The notes below the pieces were generated by a model. It had not been told where the DNA came from and made no database searches. It saw nothing but the letters and a program-made list of their open reading frames with translations. A stretch of 64,000 nucleotides of DNA from JANQQJ01 sp046290575 (GTDB lineage Bacteria; Pseudomonadota; Alphaproteobacteria; SMXS01): the NCBI GenBank assembly GCA_046290575.1, contig JBKAGX010000006.1, positions 62,001 through 126,000 on the forward strand. The letters are read 5' to 3'. Positions 33,182 through 43,210 of the stretch are shown here, piece by piece. The first letter of the stretch is position 1. Every line of letters begins with the position of its first letter. A program made the translations under genes and the position numbers.

Positions 33182-33760
33182 ATGATCAGTGACGCGAACA
33201 GCGCAAAACAGGCCCTGCGTATTGAGGCCAAGTCCCTGGCGCGCCAGCTGGCGGCGATGGATACTTCCGCCGCGCTGAAAGACTGCTTTCTTGAACGCTT
33301 TTCCGGTAAGCCGCGGACAATTGGCGGGTTCTATCCGCTGAGTGACGAACCCAATACCTTGCCATTACTGTCTGCGCTCCACGACCGGGGCTGGCGGATC
33401 GGCTTGCCGGTCGTCGCTGAAGACAAACCTTTGTGTTTTCACGAATGGGTGCCGGGGGATGCGCTTGGTGCCTCGAACTTCGGGACGGCGGAGCCCGATG
33501 CGGCGTCTCCGATTGTTGTGCCGGATATCGTGCTGGTCCCATTGCTGGCGTTTTCAGACAAAGGCGACCGTCTGGGGCGTGGTGCGGGCTTTTATGACCG
33601 GACGCTGTCGGAACTGCGCGCGAAGCGCGACGTCATCGCGATTGGTGTAGCCTATACCGAACAAAAGCTTGATTTCATTCCGACGGATGCGCATGACCAA
33701 CAAATGGATGCCGTGCTCACCGAGTACGGGTTTGAGGACTTCAGAAAGGCAGATTTGTGA
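33182..33760 (+). CDS. fau: 5-formyltetrahydrofolate cyclo-ligase
   Basis: This 192-residue enzyme converts 5-formyl-THF to 5,10-methenyl-THF using ATP. It shows the N-terminal KQALRIEAKSLARQL helix, IGGFYPLSDEPNTLPLL, and the signature RLGRGAGFYDRTL near the C-terminus. ATG at 33182 was chosen because upstream in-frame sequence runs through the 6S RNA region. Its last bases overlap the next gene (GTGA). Confidence 0.92.
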   Translation: MISDANSAKQALRIEAKSLARQLAAMDTSAALKDCFLERFSGKPRTIGGFYPLSDEPNTLPLLSALHDRGWRIGLPVVAEDKPLCFHEWVPGDALGASNFGTAEPDAASPIVVPDIVLVPLLAFSDKGDRLGRGAGFYDRTLSELRAKRDVIAIGVAYTEQKLDFIPTDAHDQQMDAVLTEYGFEDFRKADL

Positions 33761-34599
33761 GGTTTCTGTTTTTGGGCGATATCGTCGGGCGATCGGGCCG
33801 CGAAGGTGTGATGGAGCACCTTCCTGGTATCCGTGAGCGGCTGGACCTCGATTTTGTCGTCGCCAATGGCGAGAACGCCGCTGGCGGGTTCGGTCTGACC
33901 GAAGACATTGCCAATTCATTGATGCAGCACGGCGTCGATGTGCTGACCGGTGGCAACCACACCTGGGACCAACGCAGCCTGATTGAGGTAATTGACGACC
34001 AGCCCCGCATCATGCGGCCGATCAATTTCCCCGAAGGAACCGCCGGGCAGGGCGCCGGGATCTTCATGGCGCGTGGCGGTCAGCGTGTCGGCATCGTTAA
34101 TGTGATGGGGCGCATCTTCATGGATCCGCTGGATGATCCCTTTCGCGCCGTCGATCAGGCGTTGAGCGACTTGGAACTGAACCGGCGCACGGACTTTGTG
34201 CTGGTTGATATTCACGCCGAAGCGACGTCCGAGAAAATGGCGATGGGCCATTTTGCGGATGGCCGGGCGTCCCTGGTAGTGGGGACTCATAGTCATGTGC
34301 CGACTGCCGATCTGCAGATCTTCGAAGGTGGCACCGCCTATCAGACCGATGCGGGTATGTGTGGCGATTATGATTCGGTTATCGGCATGGACAAGGAAGA
34401 ACCGCTGAGGCGGTTTACCACAAAGATTGGCGGCGGACGGTTCCAGCCTGCGTCGGGTCCGGCGACAGTCTGTGGCGTGTTTGTCGAAACCGATGAGGCG
34501 ACCAACAAGGTGATCGCGGCATCGCCGCTCCGGGTCGGGGGGCGGCTGCGGCAGCTCTGGCCGGACGAGGCGCCGGCGACTCAGACTCGGGCAGTTTGA
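33757..34599 (+). CDS. YmdB-type metallophosphoesterase (TIGR00282)
   Basis: This 280-residue calcineurin-like phosphoesterase shows FLGDIVGRSGREGV, the metal-ligand Asn/Glu in VVANGENAAGGFG, TGGNHTWDQ and VVGTHSHVPTADLQI. B. subtilis YmdB acts on 2',3'-cyclic nucleotides and influences biofilm behaviour; whether this homologue does is unknown. GTG at 33757 overlaps the fau stop, so expression is coupled. Confidence 0.88.
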   Translation: MRFLFLGDIVGRSGREGVMEHLPGIRERLDLDFVVANGENAAGGFGLTEDIANSLMQHGVDVLTGGNHTWDQRSLIEVIDDQPRIMRPINFPEGTAGQGAGIFMARGGQRVGIVNVMGRIFMDPLDDPFRAVDQALSDLELNRRTDFVLVDIHAEATSEKMAMGHFADGRASLVVGTHSHVPTADLQIFEGGTAYQTDAGMCGDYDSVIGMDKEEPLRRFTTKIGGGRFQPASGPATVCGVFVETDEATNKVIAASPLRVGGRLRQLWPDEAPATQTRAV

Positions 34600-34687
34600 T
34601 CCATATTGCGGCCATATTCCGCTGCTATGGATCGCCCTTCGCCCCTGATCACGCTGGCCCTAGTGATTGTACTGCCCAAATCCACAA

Positions 34688-34697
34688 TATCTGGTAT
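34688..34697 (+). promoter_or_regulatory. possible extended -10 promoter of yebC
   Basis: TGGTATAAG matches an extended -10 (TGN-TATAAT) and lies about 90 bases before yebC, in a 181-base gap with no other gene. No good -35 is paired with it. Confidence 0.3.
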
Positions 34698-34780
34698 AAG
34701 TGCGTTCAATCTGGGCGACGGGGCGTTCAGGGCCTAAAAACGCCGGTTGAATCCATCGAAGAACTATCAACGAGACGACA

Positions 34781-35530
34781 ATGGCGGGCCATTCCAAATT
34801 CAAGAACATCATGTACCGCAAGGGTGCGCAGGATGCGAAGCGGTCGAAGCTCTTTGCCAAGCTGGCGAAGGAAATCACCGTAGCGGCAAAGCTGGGCGGG
34901 GAAGATCCCGACGGTAATCCGCGCCTGCGGTCGGCGATCGCCGCGGCCCGTGCGCAAAGCATGCCCAAGGATAATATTGAGCGCGCGATCAAACGCGCCT
35001 CCGGCGGCGATGCTGAAAACTATGAAGAGGTGCAGTATGAGGGGTTTGGCCCTGGTGGCGTCTCGGTTATTGTCGAAGGGTTGACGGATAATCGCAACCG
35101 GACCGCGTCTGAAATCCGCACTGCATTTTCCAAGAATGGTGGCAATCTGGGTGAATCCGGCAGTGTTTCCTACCTGTTCGACCGGGTTGGCCTGATCCGC
35201 TATCCCGCCGACGTGGCATCTGCTGAGGATGTGTTTGAAGCGGCGCTGGAGGCCGGGGCGGACGACTGCGAATCGTCTGAGGACTCACACGAAATCACCT
35301 GTGCGCCGGACGCGTTTTCCGATGTGCGCGATGCGCTGGAAGCGGCGCTGGGCGAAGCGGAAGTCGCGCGCCTGGGGTGGAAGCCACAGAACAGTATCAG
35401 CGTCGATGAGGACCAGGCGCCGACGCTGTTCAAACTGCTGGAAGCGCTGGACGATGATGACGACGTCCAGAACGTTTATGCCAATTTCGAAGTCTCCGAC
35501 GACATCATGGAAAGGCTCAGTGCGGGCTAA
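34781..35530 (+). CDS. YebC/PmpR family protein
   Basis: This 249-residue YebC family protein opens MAGHSKFKNIMYRKGAQDAK and shows GGEDPDGNPRLRSAIAAARA, MPKDNIERAIKRASG, YEGFGPGGVSVIVE and GGNLGESGSVSYLF. The family has been described as DNA-binding regulators and more recently as translation factors that help at polyproline stalls. It sits directly before ruvC, the usual alphaproteobacterial position. Confidence 0.93.
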   Translation: MAGHSKFKNIMYRKGAQDAKRSKLFAKLAKEITVAAKLGGEDPDGNPRLRSAIAAARAQSMPKDNIERAIKRASGGDAENYEEVQYEGFGPGGVSVIVEGLTDNRNRTASEIRTAFSKNGGNLGESGSVSYLFDRVGLIRYPADVASAEDVFEAALEAGADDCESSEDSHEITCAPDAFSDVRDALEAALGEAEVARLGWKPQNSISVDEDQAPTLFKLLEALDDDDDVQNVYANFEVSDDIMERLSAG

Positions 35531-36049
35531 ATGAGCGGCACTCTCCGACTGATCGGCATTGATCCGGGATTGCGCAGCACAGGCTGGGGCATCATCGATG
35601 TGTCAGGCAGCCGCATCAGCCATGTCGCCAATGGGGCAGTCACGTCCGACCCCAAGGGCGCGTTAAGCGACAGGCTGTCGCAGCTTTTCGAGGGTCTCGA
35701 AGCGCTGATCGAGAGCTGGACACCCGACACCGCCGCTGTTGAAGAGACCTTTGTTAATAAGAACCCGACATCGACGCTGAAACTGGGCCAGGCGCGGGGG
35801 ATCGCGCTGCTGGCGCCGGCGCGCGCCGGACTCGAGGTTGCCGAATACGCGCCCAATCAGATTAAGAAATCCGTGGTGGGTGTCGGCCATGCGGACAAGG
35901 CGCAGATTCACATGATGGTCGGCGTGTTGCTGCCGGGTGTCGAAATCACAGGCCCCGACGCCGCTGATGCGCTTGCCGTGGCAATCTGCCACGCGCATAT
36001 GCGCCAGTCCGGTGCCCGGTTGGGCGCGGCGGTGGAGGCGGCGTCGTGA
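35531..36049 (+). CDS. ruvC: Holliday junction resolvase RuvC
   Basis: This 172-residue endonuclease resolves Holliday junctions. Catalytic acidic residues are visible in LIGIDPGLRSTGWG (first Asp), VEETFVNKNPTSTLKLGQ (Glu) and GPDAADALAVAICHAH (Asp pair). It begins at the base after the yebC stop, and its TGA overlaps the ruvA GTG, so ruvCAB is one unit. Confidence 0.96.
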   Translation: MSGTLRLIGIDPGLRSTGWGIIDVSGSRISHVANGAVTSDPKGALSDRLSQLFEGLEALIESWTPDTAAVEETFVNKNPTSTLKLGQARGIALLAPARAGLEVAEYAPNQIKKSVVGVGHADKAQIHMMVGVLLPGVEITGPDAADALAVAICHAHMRQSGARLGAAVEAAS

Positions 36050-36648
36050 TTGGCCGGCTCAAAGGTCTGGTGGAGGCGTTGGCAGAGGACTCTGCGCTGA
36101 TCGATGTCGGCGGCGTCTGTTACGAAGTGTTCTGCTCCGCCCGCACGCTGCAACAATTGCCGCCGGTGGGCGAAGCAACCACCGTCGAAATCGAAACCCA
36201 CGTTCGTGAAGACCATATTCACCTCTATGGGTTTGCGTCGGTCGCCGAGAAAGAATGGTTCTCCCGGTTGCAGAGCGTTCAGGGCGTGGGTTCGAAGGTC
36301 GCGTTGGCGATCCTCTCTATCCTGTCCCCATCCGAAATTGCACAGGCCGTCGCCGCGCAGGACAAGGCGACCGTGGGCCGGGCATCGGGCGTCGGCCCCA
36401 AACTGGCGACGCGCATCGTCAATGAACTGAAGGACAAGGTCCCGGCGTTTGATGGCGCCGATGTGGTCGCGATGCCCGCGGCCGCTGGCGGCGATTCACG
36501 CCTTTCTGATGCGGTCTCTGCATTGGTCAATCTGGGGTTCCGGCAGGCAGACGCCATGGGCGTCGTGGCGCGGGTTAACCGTTCTGGCGGCGGGGCGGTG
36601 CCGGTTGAAGAACTGATCCGCGACGGGCTCAAGGAGCTTTCCGCATGA
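36046..36648 (+). CDS. ruvA: Holliday junction branch migration protein RuvA
   Basis: This 200-residue subunit binds the junction and loads RuvB. It has the OB-fold N-terminus (MIGRLKGLVEAL...), the helix-hairpin-helix motifs (LQSVQGVGSKVALAIL and ASGVGPKLATRIVNEL), and a C-terminal domain (DAVSALVNLGFRQADAMGVV) that contacts RuvB. It starts at GTG 36046 overlapping ruvC and ends overlapping ruvB. Confidence 0.96.
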   Translation: MIGRLKGLVEALAEDSALIDVGGVCYEVFCSARTLQQLPPVGEATTVEIETHVREDHIHLYGFASVAEKEWFSRLQSVQGVGSKVALAILSILSPSEIAQAVAAQDKATVGRASGVGPKLATRIVNELKDKVPAFDGADVVAMPAAAGGDSRLSDAVSALVNLGFRQADAMGVVARVNRSGGGAVPVEELIRDGLKELSA

Positions 36649-37694
36649 GTGTCGACGAACAACGGCTGGTCGATCCGCTGGCTGCGGGTGGTGATGTGCT
36701 GGAGGCATCGCTGCGGCCGTCACGCTTCGATGATTTTATCGGACAGCGCCAGGCCGTGGAAAACCTGTCGATCTTCATCGAAGCCGCGCGCGGGCGGGCA
36801 GAAGCGCTTGACCATGTGTTGCTGGCAGGCCCGCCGGGGCTGGGCAAGACCACCCTGGCGCAGATCATCGCGCATGAGCTGGGGGTCAGCCTGCGCGCCA
36901 CGTCCGGCCCGGTGATTGCCAAGGCGGGCGAATTGGCGGCGCTGCTGACCAATCTGCAGCCGAATGATCTGCTGTTTATCGACGAGATCCACCGGCTTAA
37001 CCCGGCGGTGGAGGAAATTCTCTACCCGGCGATGGAGGATTTTCAACTCGATCTGATCATCGGTGAAGGACCGGCCGCGCGCTCCGTCCGGATCGATCTG
37101 CCGAAATTCACCCTGGTTGGTGCGACTACCCGCTCGGGCCTGCTCACCACCCCGCTGCGGGACCGCTTCGGTATTCCGGTGCGGCTCAACTTTTATGAGA
37201 TTGACGAACTCTGCGCCATCGTCTCGCGTGGTGCTGGCGTCATGAATATGGCGCTCACTGAAGAGGGGGCGCAGGAAATCGCACGCCGGTCCCGCGGGAC
37301 GCCGCGGGTGGCGGGCCGCTTGCTGCGCCGGGTGCGGGACTTTGCCGATGTGGCGGGCGCATCACCCGTCGATGCCATCATCGCCGATCAGGCGCTCACC
37401 CGATTGGAGGTGGATGCGCGCGGCCTCGATGCCATGGACCGGCGTTACCTGACGTGCATCGGCGTCGATTACGGCGGCGGGCCTGTCGGCATTGAAACCA
37501 TCGCAGCCGCGCTCTCTGAACCGCGCGACGCCATTGAGGACATTATCGAGCCCTATCTGCTGCAGCAGGCGTTCATCCAGCGCACGCCGCGGGGCAGGGC
37601 GCTGACCCCTGCAGCCTATGAGCATCTGGGCCTGGCGATTCCCAAACCAACATCCCAACAGCTTTCCCTGCCGACGGATTCTGTTGATGAGTGA
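36645..37694 (+). CDS. ruvB: Holliday junction branch migration ATPase RuvB
   Basis: This 349-residue AAA+ motor shows LRPSRFDDFIGQ, Walker A GPPGLGKTTLA, Walker B LLFIDEIHRL, sensor 1 GATTRSGLL and the C-terminal winged helix. With RuvA it drives branch migration. The ATG overlaps the ruvA TGA, and its last eight bases overlap ybgC. Confidence 0.97.
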   Translation: MSVDEQRLVDPLAAGGDVLEASLRPSRFDDFIGQRQAVENLSIFIEAARGRAEALDHVLLAGPPGLGKTTLAQIIAHELGVSLRATSGPVIAKAGELAALLTNLQPNDLLFIDEIHRLNPAVEEILYPAMEDFQLDLIIGEGPAARSVRIDLPKFTLVGATTRSGLLTTPLRDRFGIPVRLNFYEIDELCAIVSRGAGVMNMALTEEGAQEIARRSRGTPRVAGRLLRRVRDFADVAGASPVDAIIADQALTRLEVDARGLDAMDRRYLTCIGVDYGGGPVGIETIAAALSEPRDAIEDIIEPYLLQQAFIQRTPRGRALTPAAYEHLGLAIPKPTSQQLSLPTDSVDE

Positions 37695-38163
37695 CGCTAG
37701 TACCCATGATTTTGCTGGCTCAATAGAGGGCGGGGTGCACCGCCTGCCGGTGCGGGTCTATTTTGAAGATACCGATAGCGCGGGCATGGTCTATCACGCG
37801 AACTATCTCCATTTCATGGAGCGTGCACGAACCGAAATCTTGAGAGCCTGCGGGGTCAGTCTCTCCGCGACCATTGACGCGCCCGGGCCGGAGTCGATGC
37901 GCTATGCCGTCTCACGCTGCGAGATTGATTATCTGCAGCAGTCGAAACTCGATGACATGCTGGAGGTGCGCACCGTATCGCGCGGCGTTGGTGCGGCCTA
38001 TTTCGATGTCAGTCAGGATATTTTTCGGGGCGACACGCCTGTTACCCGCGGCGATATCCGGGTGGTCTGCCTGAATGAAAACGGCCTGCCCAAACGCCAG
38101 CCGCGCGATCTGGTGGCGCGCCTGAAAGACCTGCTTCCCGTTACGCCCAAAGAGAAGGCCTGA
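37687..38163 (+). CDS. ybgC: Tol-Pal-associated acyl-CoA thioesterase YbgC
   Basis: This 158-residue hot-dog-fold thioesterase has the active-site region YFEDTDSAGMVYHANYLHFM with the family's Asp and ERARTEILRACG after it. ATG at 37687 overlaps the ruvB stop. It is the first gene of the Tol-Pal operon and is thought to act on acyl-CoA or acyl-ACP linked to phospholipid metabolism. Confidence 0.93.
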   Translation: MSDASTHDFAGSIEGGVHRLPVRVYFEDTDSAGMVYHANYLHFMERARTEILRACGVSLSATIDAPGPESMRYAVSRCEIDYLQQSKLDDMLEVRTVSRGVGAAYFDVSQDIFRGDTPVTRGDIRVVCLNENGLPKRQPRDLVARLKDLLPVTPKEKA

Positions 38164-38168
38164 ACCCT

Positions 38169-38899
<731 letters not shown>

Positions 38900-38900
<1 letters not shown>

Positions 38901-39349
38901 TGGGTGCCGGTCTCAATGGCGGGAGTGGCGGTGGCGGACGACGTTACAAGCCGATGGCAGAGATCAACGTCACGCCGTTTGTCGACGTGATGCTGGTGCT
39001 GTTGATTGTCTTTATGGTGACCGCGCCGCTGCTGGCGGTGGGTGTCAAGGTCGATTTGCCGCAGACCAGCGCAAAACCCCTTGGCGAAGAACGCCAGCCG
39101 CTGTCGGTGACGCTGGACGCCGAAGGCCGGCTCTTCCTGCAGGAACAGGAAATAGAGGACAACACGCTGATCGAACGGCTGCGGGCTATTGCGGACGTCA
39201 GCAAAGATACCAGAATCTATGTACGGGCCGACCAGTCGCTGGCCTATGGACGGGTCATGCAGGTGATGGGCAGCATCAACGGGGCAGGGTTCGCCAAGGT
39301 CGCGCTGGTGACCGAACCCGCAGCCCCCAACCGGGGGCGAGAGGAGTAA
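38900..39349 (+). CDS. tolR: Tol-Pal system protein TolR
   Basis: This 149-residue ExbD/TolR family protein has one membrane helix with the proton-path Asp in VTPFVDVMLVLLIVFMVTAP, then a periplasmic domain (QPLSVTLDAEGRLFLQEQEI, YVRADQSLAYGRVMQVM). It works as a dimer inside the TolQ ring. Confidence 0.95.
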
Positions 39350-39356
39350 TTAGTCT

Positions 39357-40178
39357 TTGCGCCGGTCGCTGCTCTTTTCAGCGGTTTTCCACATCGCGCT
39401 TCTGGCGGCGATCCTGTTCGGCATGGATTTGTTCAGCGATGATCCACCGCCGATGATCACCGTGGTTGAACTCATTGAATATGAAGAGATCGCCGAGGAG
39501 GCCGCGTCGGTGGAGGAGCCGGAAATCGAGCCGGATCCGGTGCCTGAGCCTGAACCCGAAGAGCAGCCCGCGCCGGAAGAAATCGCCGAGGCTCCCGCCC
39601 GTATTGAGGAAACGCCGCCCCCCGCGCCGGAGCCAGAGCCGGAACCCGCACCCGTCGCCGAGGCCCCGGAGAAGCCAAGGCTGGTGACGGAGGACATCCC
39701 CAACATCCGCCCGCGCACCAAACCCAAGCCGCCCAGCCGGTTCGATACCAGCCGCATCGCCGCATTGCTTGACAAACGGCAGGAGGAGGCGAAACCCGAA
39801 GCGCCGACAACCCTGCAGCCGAAACCAGACACAACGGCGAAGCCGAAGCGCACCAATATTCAAGAACAACGCGTGCGGGCCAGCATCCAACAGGCCATTC
39901 GGGCGCAGATTTCAAAATGCTGGAATCCACCGGTTGGCGCCAGCTATGCCGAGACGCTGAAGGTGGACATCCATATTCGCCTTCGTCCTGATGGCAATCT
40001 GGTCGGCGTGCCCGACATTCAGGACAAGGGCCGCATGGTTCGTGACGGTTTTTTCAGGGCTGCAGCAGAAGCGGGGCGGCGCGCCATTCAGCGGTGTGCC
40101 CCCTTTGCCCTGCCCAAAGAAGACTACGATATCTGGAGCTTCGTTGAGTTCGGGTTCGACCCCAGCGAAATGATGTGA
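39357..40178 (+). CDS. tolA: Tol-Pal system protein TolA
   Basis: This 273-residue TolA has an N-terminal helix (SAVFHIALLAAILFGMDLF) and then a Pro/Glu-rich stretch (about 45-110), where E. coli TolA has an Ala/Lys helix. The C-terminal domain (about 165-273) has IQQAIRAQISKCWNPPVGAS, typical for TolA/TonB-like C-termini in alphaproteobacteria. TTG at 39357 follows GAGAGGAG. It spans the periplasm to link the TolQR motor with TolB and Pal. Confidence 0.88.
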   Translation: MRRSLLFSAVFHIALLAAILFGMDLFSDDPPPMITVVELIEYEEIAEEAASVEEPEIEPDPVPEPEPEEQPAPEEIAEAPARIEETPPPAPEPEPEPAPVAEAPEKPRLVTEDIPNIRPRTKPKPPSRFDTSRIAALLDKRQEEAKPEAPTTLQPKPDTTAKPKRTNIQEQRVRASIQQAIRAQISKCWNPPVGASYAETLKVDIHIRLRPDGNLVGVPDIQDKGRMVRDGFFRAAAEAGRRAIQRCAPFALPKEDYDIWSFVEFGFDPSEMM

Positions 40179-40198
40179 GCGAGAAGGAACAGGAACGT

Positions 40199-41566
40199 AT
40201 GACAACAGTGAGAAACATCACCGGGCGAGGCCTGCTTGGCTTGATGTGTATTGTTGGAACCCTGGCGGCATGGTCGATGCCTGCATCAGCACAGCTTCGT
40301 GTCGATGTCACGCAGGGCAATGTCGAACCGATGCCCGTTGCGCTGCCTGCTTTTGAGGGAAAGAGTCAGATTTCCGACCGGCAGCAGGATATGGCGGTCA
40401 TCGGCCAGGATATCGCCGGGGTCATCGCCTCTAATCTGGAACGATCCGGCCTGTTCCGGTCGTTGCCCGCGCGCGCCTTCGTTGAACAGAACCCGTCGCC
40501 GGACCGACGCCCTCGTTTTACCGACTGGACGCCTATCAATGCACAGGCGCTGGTGGTTGGCGGCGTCGAATTCATGAACGACGGCCGTATCAATGTGGTG
40601 TTCCGGCTGTGGGATGTGTTTGCCCAGCAGCAGATGATCGGTGTGCAGTACCAGACGACGCCGGATAATTGGCGGCAGATCGCGCACCGGATTTCCGATG
40701 CGATCTATGAGCGGCTGACCGGTGAGAGCGGTTATTTTGACACGCGGATTGTCTATGTCTCGGAAACCGGCCCGCAGACTGATCGGGTTAAACGCCTGGC
40801 GATCATGGATCAGGATGGTGCGAACCACCAATATCTGACGCCGGGTGACTTTCTGGCGCTGACGCCCCGGTTCTCGCCGACGGCACAGGAAATCACCTAC
40901 ATGTCGTTCTTCAACAATACGCCGCGCGTCTACATCTTTAATCTGGATTCAGGCAAACAGGAGCTGCTCGGCGACTTCGACGGCATGACCTTCGCGCCGC
41001 GCTTCTCGCCCGATGGCAACAAGGTGGTAATGAGCCTGGAACGGAACGGCAATTCCGACATCTTTGTCATGGATTTGCGCACCCGGAATATCCAGCAACT
41101 CACCGATCATCCCGATATCGATACGTCGCCCAGCTTTTCGCCCGAGAGCGACCGTATCGTCTTCGAATCAGACCGTGGCGGCAGCCAGCAGATTTATGTG
41201 ATGAACGCCGATGGCAGTGGTGTGAAGCGGATCAGCTTCGGCAAGGGCCGCTACAAAACACCGGTCTGGTCGCCGCGCGGCGATCTGATCGCGTTCACCC
41301 ATTCCAGTGGCGGGCGATACTCTATCGGTGTGATGCGACCGGACGGCAGCCGCGAGCGGTTTTTGACCGAAAGTTTCCTCGACGAGGGGCCGACCTGGTC
41401 GCCCAATGGCCGTGTGCTGATGTTCTTTCGCCAGCGTCCTTTCGATGAACAGGGTGAAGGGGGAAGCTATTCGATCTGGTCAATCGACCTAACAGGCCGC
41501 AACGAAAGGAGGATTCCGACCCCGGCAGACGCGTCGGATCCCGCCTGGTCGCCCTTGATCCGGTAG
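40199..41566 (+). CDS. tolB: Tol-Pal system beta-propeller protein TolB
   Basis: This 455-residue periplasmic protein has a signal peptide (about 1-32, ending MPASAQ), an N-terminal domain, and a six-bladed propeller marked by repeated FSPDG-like motifs (PRFSPDGNKVVMSL, PSFSPESDRIVFES, PVWSPRGDLIAFT, PTWSPNGRVLMFF). ATG at 40199 is preferred because AAGGAAC precedes it; the alternative GTG at 40175 overlaps the tolA stop. Confidence 0.95.
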   Translation: MTTVRNITGRGLLGLMCIVGTLAAWSMPASAQLRVDVTQGNVEPMPVALPAFEGKSQISDRQQDMAVIGQDIAGVIASNLERSGLFRSLPARAFVEQNPSPDRRPRFTDWTPINAQALVVGGVEFMNDGRINVVFRLWDVFAQQQMIGVQYQTTPDNWRQIAHRISDAIYERLTGESGYFDTRIVYVSETGPQTDRVKRLAIMDQDGANHQYLTPGDFLALTPRFSPTAQEITYMSFFNNTPRVYIFNLDSGKQELLGDFDGMTFAPRFSPDGNKVVMSLERNGNSDIFVMDLRTRNIQQLTDHPDIDTSPSFSPESDRIVFESDRGGSQQIYVMNADGSGVKRISFGKGRYKTPVWSPRGDLIAFTHSSGGRYSIGVMRPDGSRERFLTESFLDEGPTWSPNGRVLMFFRQRPFDEQGEGGSYSIWSIDLTGRNERRIPTPADASDPAWSPLIR

Positions 41567-41709
41567 GGGGCGAACCATATACTTTTAAGCGTCTTCTTCC
41601 CGCAAAAGCGGGGTAAACGGCGCGTAAAGTGGGCTCAAGCCGCAGATCAGACAAAAGTTCGTCACATTTCTCACAGATGATGGCCCCGGCCAAGAAGGGA
41701 ACCCAATAA

Positions 41710-42261
41710 ATGATAATGACAGCGCGCCACCCCAAACTTCTCATGATCGCCGCAGCGGCCTTGTTTGTTGCCGCCTGCGAAAGCGATACCTCAGACAGCG
41801 ACCGCTACCAGTCAGACGTACCCGTCGGGCAGGATACGACGGCCACAAATCAGGGCACGACGACGCCCACCACCCGAAGCCCGGTTGCCGAACTGCCTTA
41901 TGAACCGGGCAGCGGTGAAGAGCTGGAAGCCGTCGCGGGCTCCCGGGTCTACTTCGGTTTTGACCGCTATGATCTCACCGCCCGCGCCCAGCAGACGCTG
42001 CGCGATCAGGCGGCGTTCATGCGCAAATATCCGCGCGTCAGCGTCCTGGTTGAAGGGCATGCGGACGAACGCGGGACCCGCGAATACAATCTGGCGCTCG
42101 GCGCCCGCCGGGCCAATGCGGCCAAGCGGTTCCTGGTCAGCCTTGGCATCGACCCCAACCGCATCCGCACGATTTCCTACGGCAAGGAACGGCCTGAAGC
42201 GATTGGATCCAACGAGCGCGCCTGGGCCCAGAATCGCCGGGGCGTCACTGTCGTTCAGTAA
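41710..42261 (+). CDS. pal: peptidoglycan-associated lipoprotein Pal
   Basis: This 183-residue outer-membrane lipoprotein has lipobox LFVAAC (Cys near residue 21), a short Thr/Ser/Asp-rich linker, and an OmpA-like peptidoglycan-binding domain (VYFGFDRYDLTARAQQTL, VLVEGHADERGTREYNLALG, RRGVTVVQ). It binds TolB and anchors the outer membrane. A small hairpin (CCCGC-AAAA-GCGGG, 41599-41612) lies in the 143-base gap after tolB. Confidence 0.96.
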   Translation: MIMTARHPKLLMIAAAALFVAACESDTSDSDRYQSDVPVGQDTTATNQGTTTPTTRSPVAELPYEPGSGEELEAVAGSRVYFGFDRYDLTARAQQTLRDQAAFMRKYPRVSVLVEGHADERGTREYNLALGARRANAAKRFLVSLGIDPNRIRTISYGKERPEAIGSNERAWAQNRRGVTVVQ

Positions 42262-42279
42262 CGCGTATCGGACTCGGAT

Positions 42280-43194
42280 TTGATCATTAGAGCACGAGGC
42301 TGGATAACCGGGGTTGCCTTTTGGGTGGCCGTATCTGCTGTTGCCCAGCCTGCTGTTGGTCAGGCCCCGGCACCTCCCGCCCTTGATACAAGGACGGCTG
42401 AAACCGAGCTTCGGCTGATGGAAATGGAAAATCAGCTGCGCCGGATCACCGGCCAGTATGAGGAGGCCATGTACAGGCTGACGCAGGTTAACCGGCGGCT
42501 CGAGCGGGCGCTGGAAGATATGGAGTTTCGGGTTCAGCAGCTTGAGCAGCAAGCGGCCGGGGTTTTGCCGCCGGGTGGACAGGAAGGTGGCTTGCCACCA
42601 TCCGAAGTGGTTCCACCGGCAAGTCAGGCTGCTCAGGCAAGTCAGGGTCAGCCACAAGACGGTGTTGCCGTTCTGCTATCGGGTGAAACGTCGGCCGCGG
42701 TCGATTCCGTCACCGCGCGCCCGCCCGCAACGTTGACGCCACCGGGACAGGTCCCTGTTGCAGCGGACGCGACGCCGGAGACTCAGCCGGCACAGTTTGT
42801 TCAGGGCACCACACCGGAAGAGCACTTTGCCGGTGCTTTTACCCTGCTGCGGCGGGACGCACTTGAGGGTGCGGAAAACGCCTTTCGCGCTTTTCTGACG
42901 CTGCATCCCGATCATGCTCTCGCGGCCAATGCCAAATACTGGCTCGGCAAGACCTATTTTGCCCGTGGCGACTTCGATGCGGCCGCCCGGACCATGCTTG
43001 AGGGCTATCAGGCTCACGCCGACAGCGACAAAGGACCCGATATCCTGTTGCATCTGGGGCTCAGCCTCAATCAGATCGGTCAGCAACAGGACGCCTGTGC
43101 GGCCTTTGACGAGCTGGCCGCGCGCTATCCGGATGCCGATGTTGCCGTGACTCAAAGGGCCGTTACCGGGCGCCGCGCCGCCGGCTGCGCTTAG
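42280..43194 (+). CDS. cpoB: Tol-Pal system protein CpoB/YbgF
   Basis: This 304-residue periplasmic protein has a signal peptide (ending QPAVGQAP), a short trimeric coiled coil (about 40-90, TAETELRLMEMENQLRRITG), a Gln/Pro-rich linker, and a C-terminal TPR domain (EEHFAGAFTLLRRDALEGAE, YWLGKTYFARGDFDAAARTM). It coordinates outer-membrane constriction with septal peptidoglycan synthesis. TTG at 42280 is the only sensible start but has a weak ribosome-binding site. Confidence 0.9.
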   Translation: MIIRARGWITGVAFWVAVSAVAQPAVGQAPAPPALDTRTAETELRLMEMENQLRRITGQYEEAMYRLTQVNRRLERALEDMEFRVQQLEQQAAGVLPPGGQEGGLPPSEVVPPASQAAQASQGQPQDGVAVLLSGETSAAVDSVTARPPATLTPPGQVPVAADATPETQPAQFVQGTTPEEHFAGAFTLLRRDALEGAENAFRAFLTLHPDHALAANAKYWLGKTYFARGDFDAAARTMLEGYQAHADSDKGPDILLHLGLSLNQIGQQQDACAAFDELAARYPDADVAVTQRAVTGRRAAGCA

Positions 43195-43210
43195 CTGCTA
43201 TAGTCCGGTT

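Noticed and set aside
34667..34697. TTGTAC/TATAAG as a normal sigma-70 promoter for yebC
   Set aside because: The spacing is 22 bases, too long; only an extended -10 is kept, at low confidence.
39470..39700. Repeat-like Pro/Glu periodicity in tolA considered as a CRISPR or minisatellite
   Set aside because: It is codon-level low complexity of the TolA linker, without exact unit repeats.
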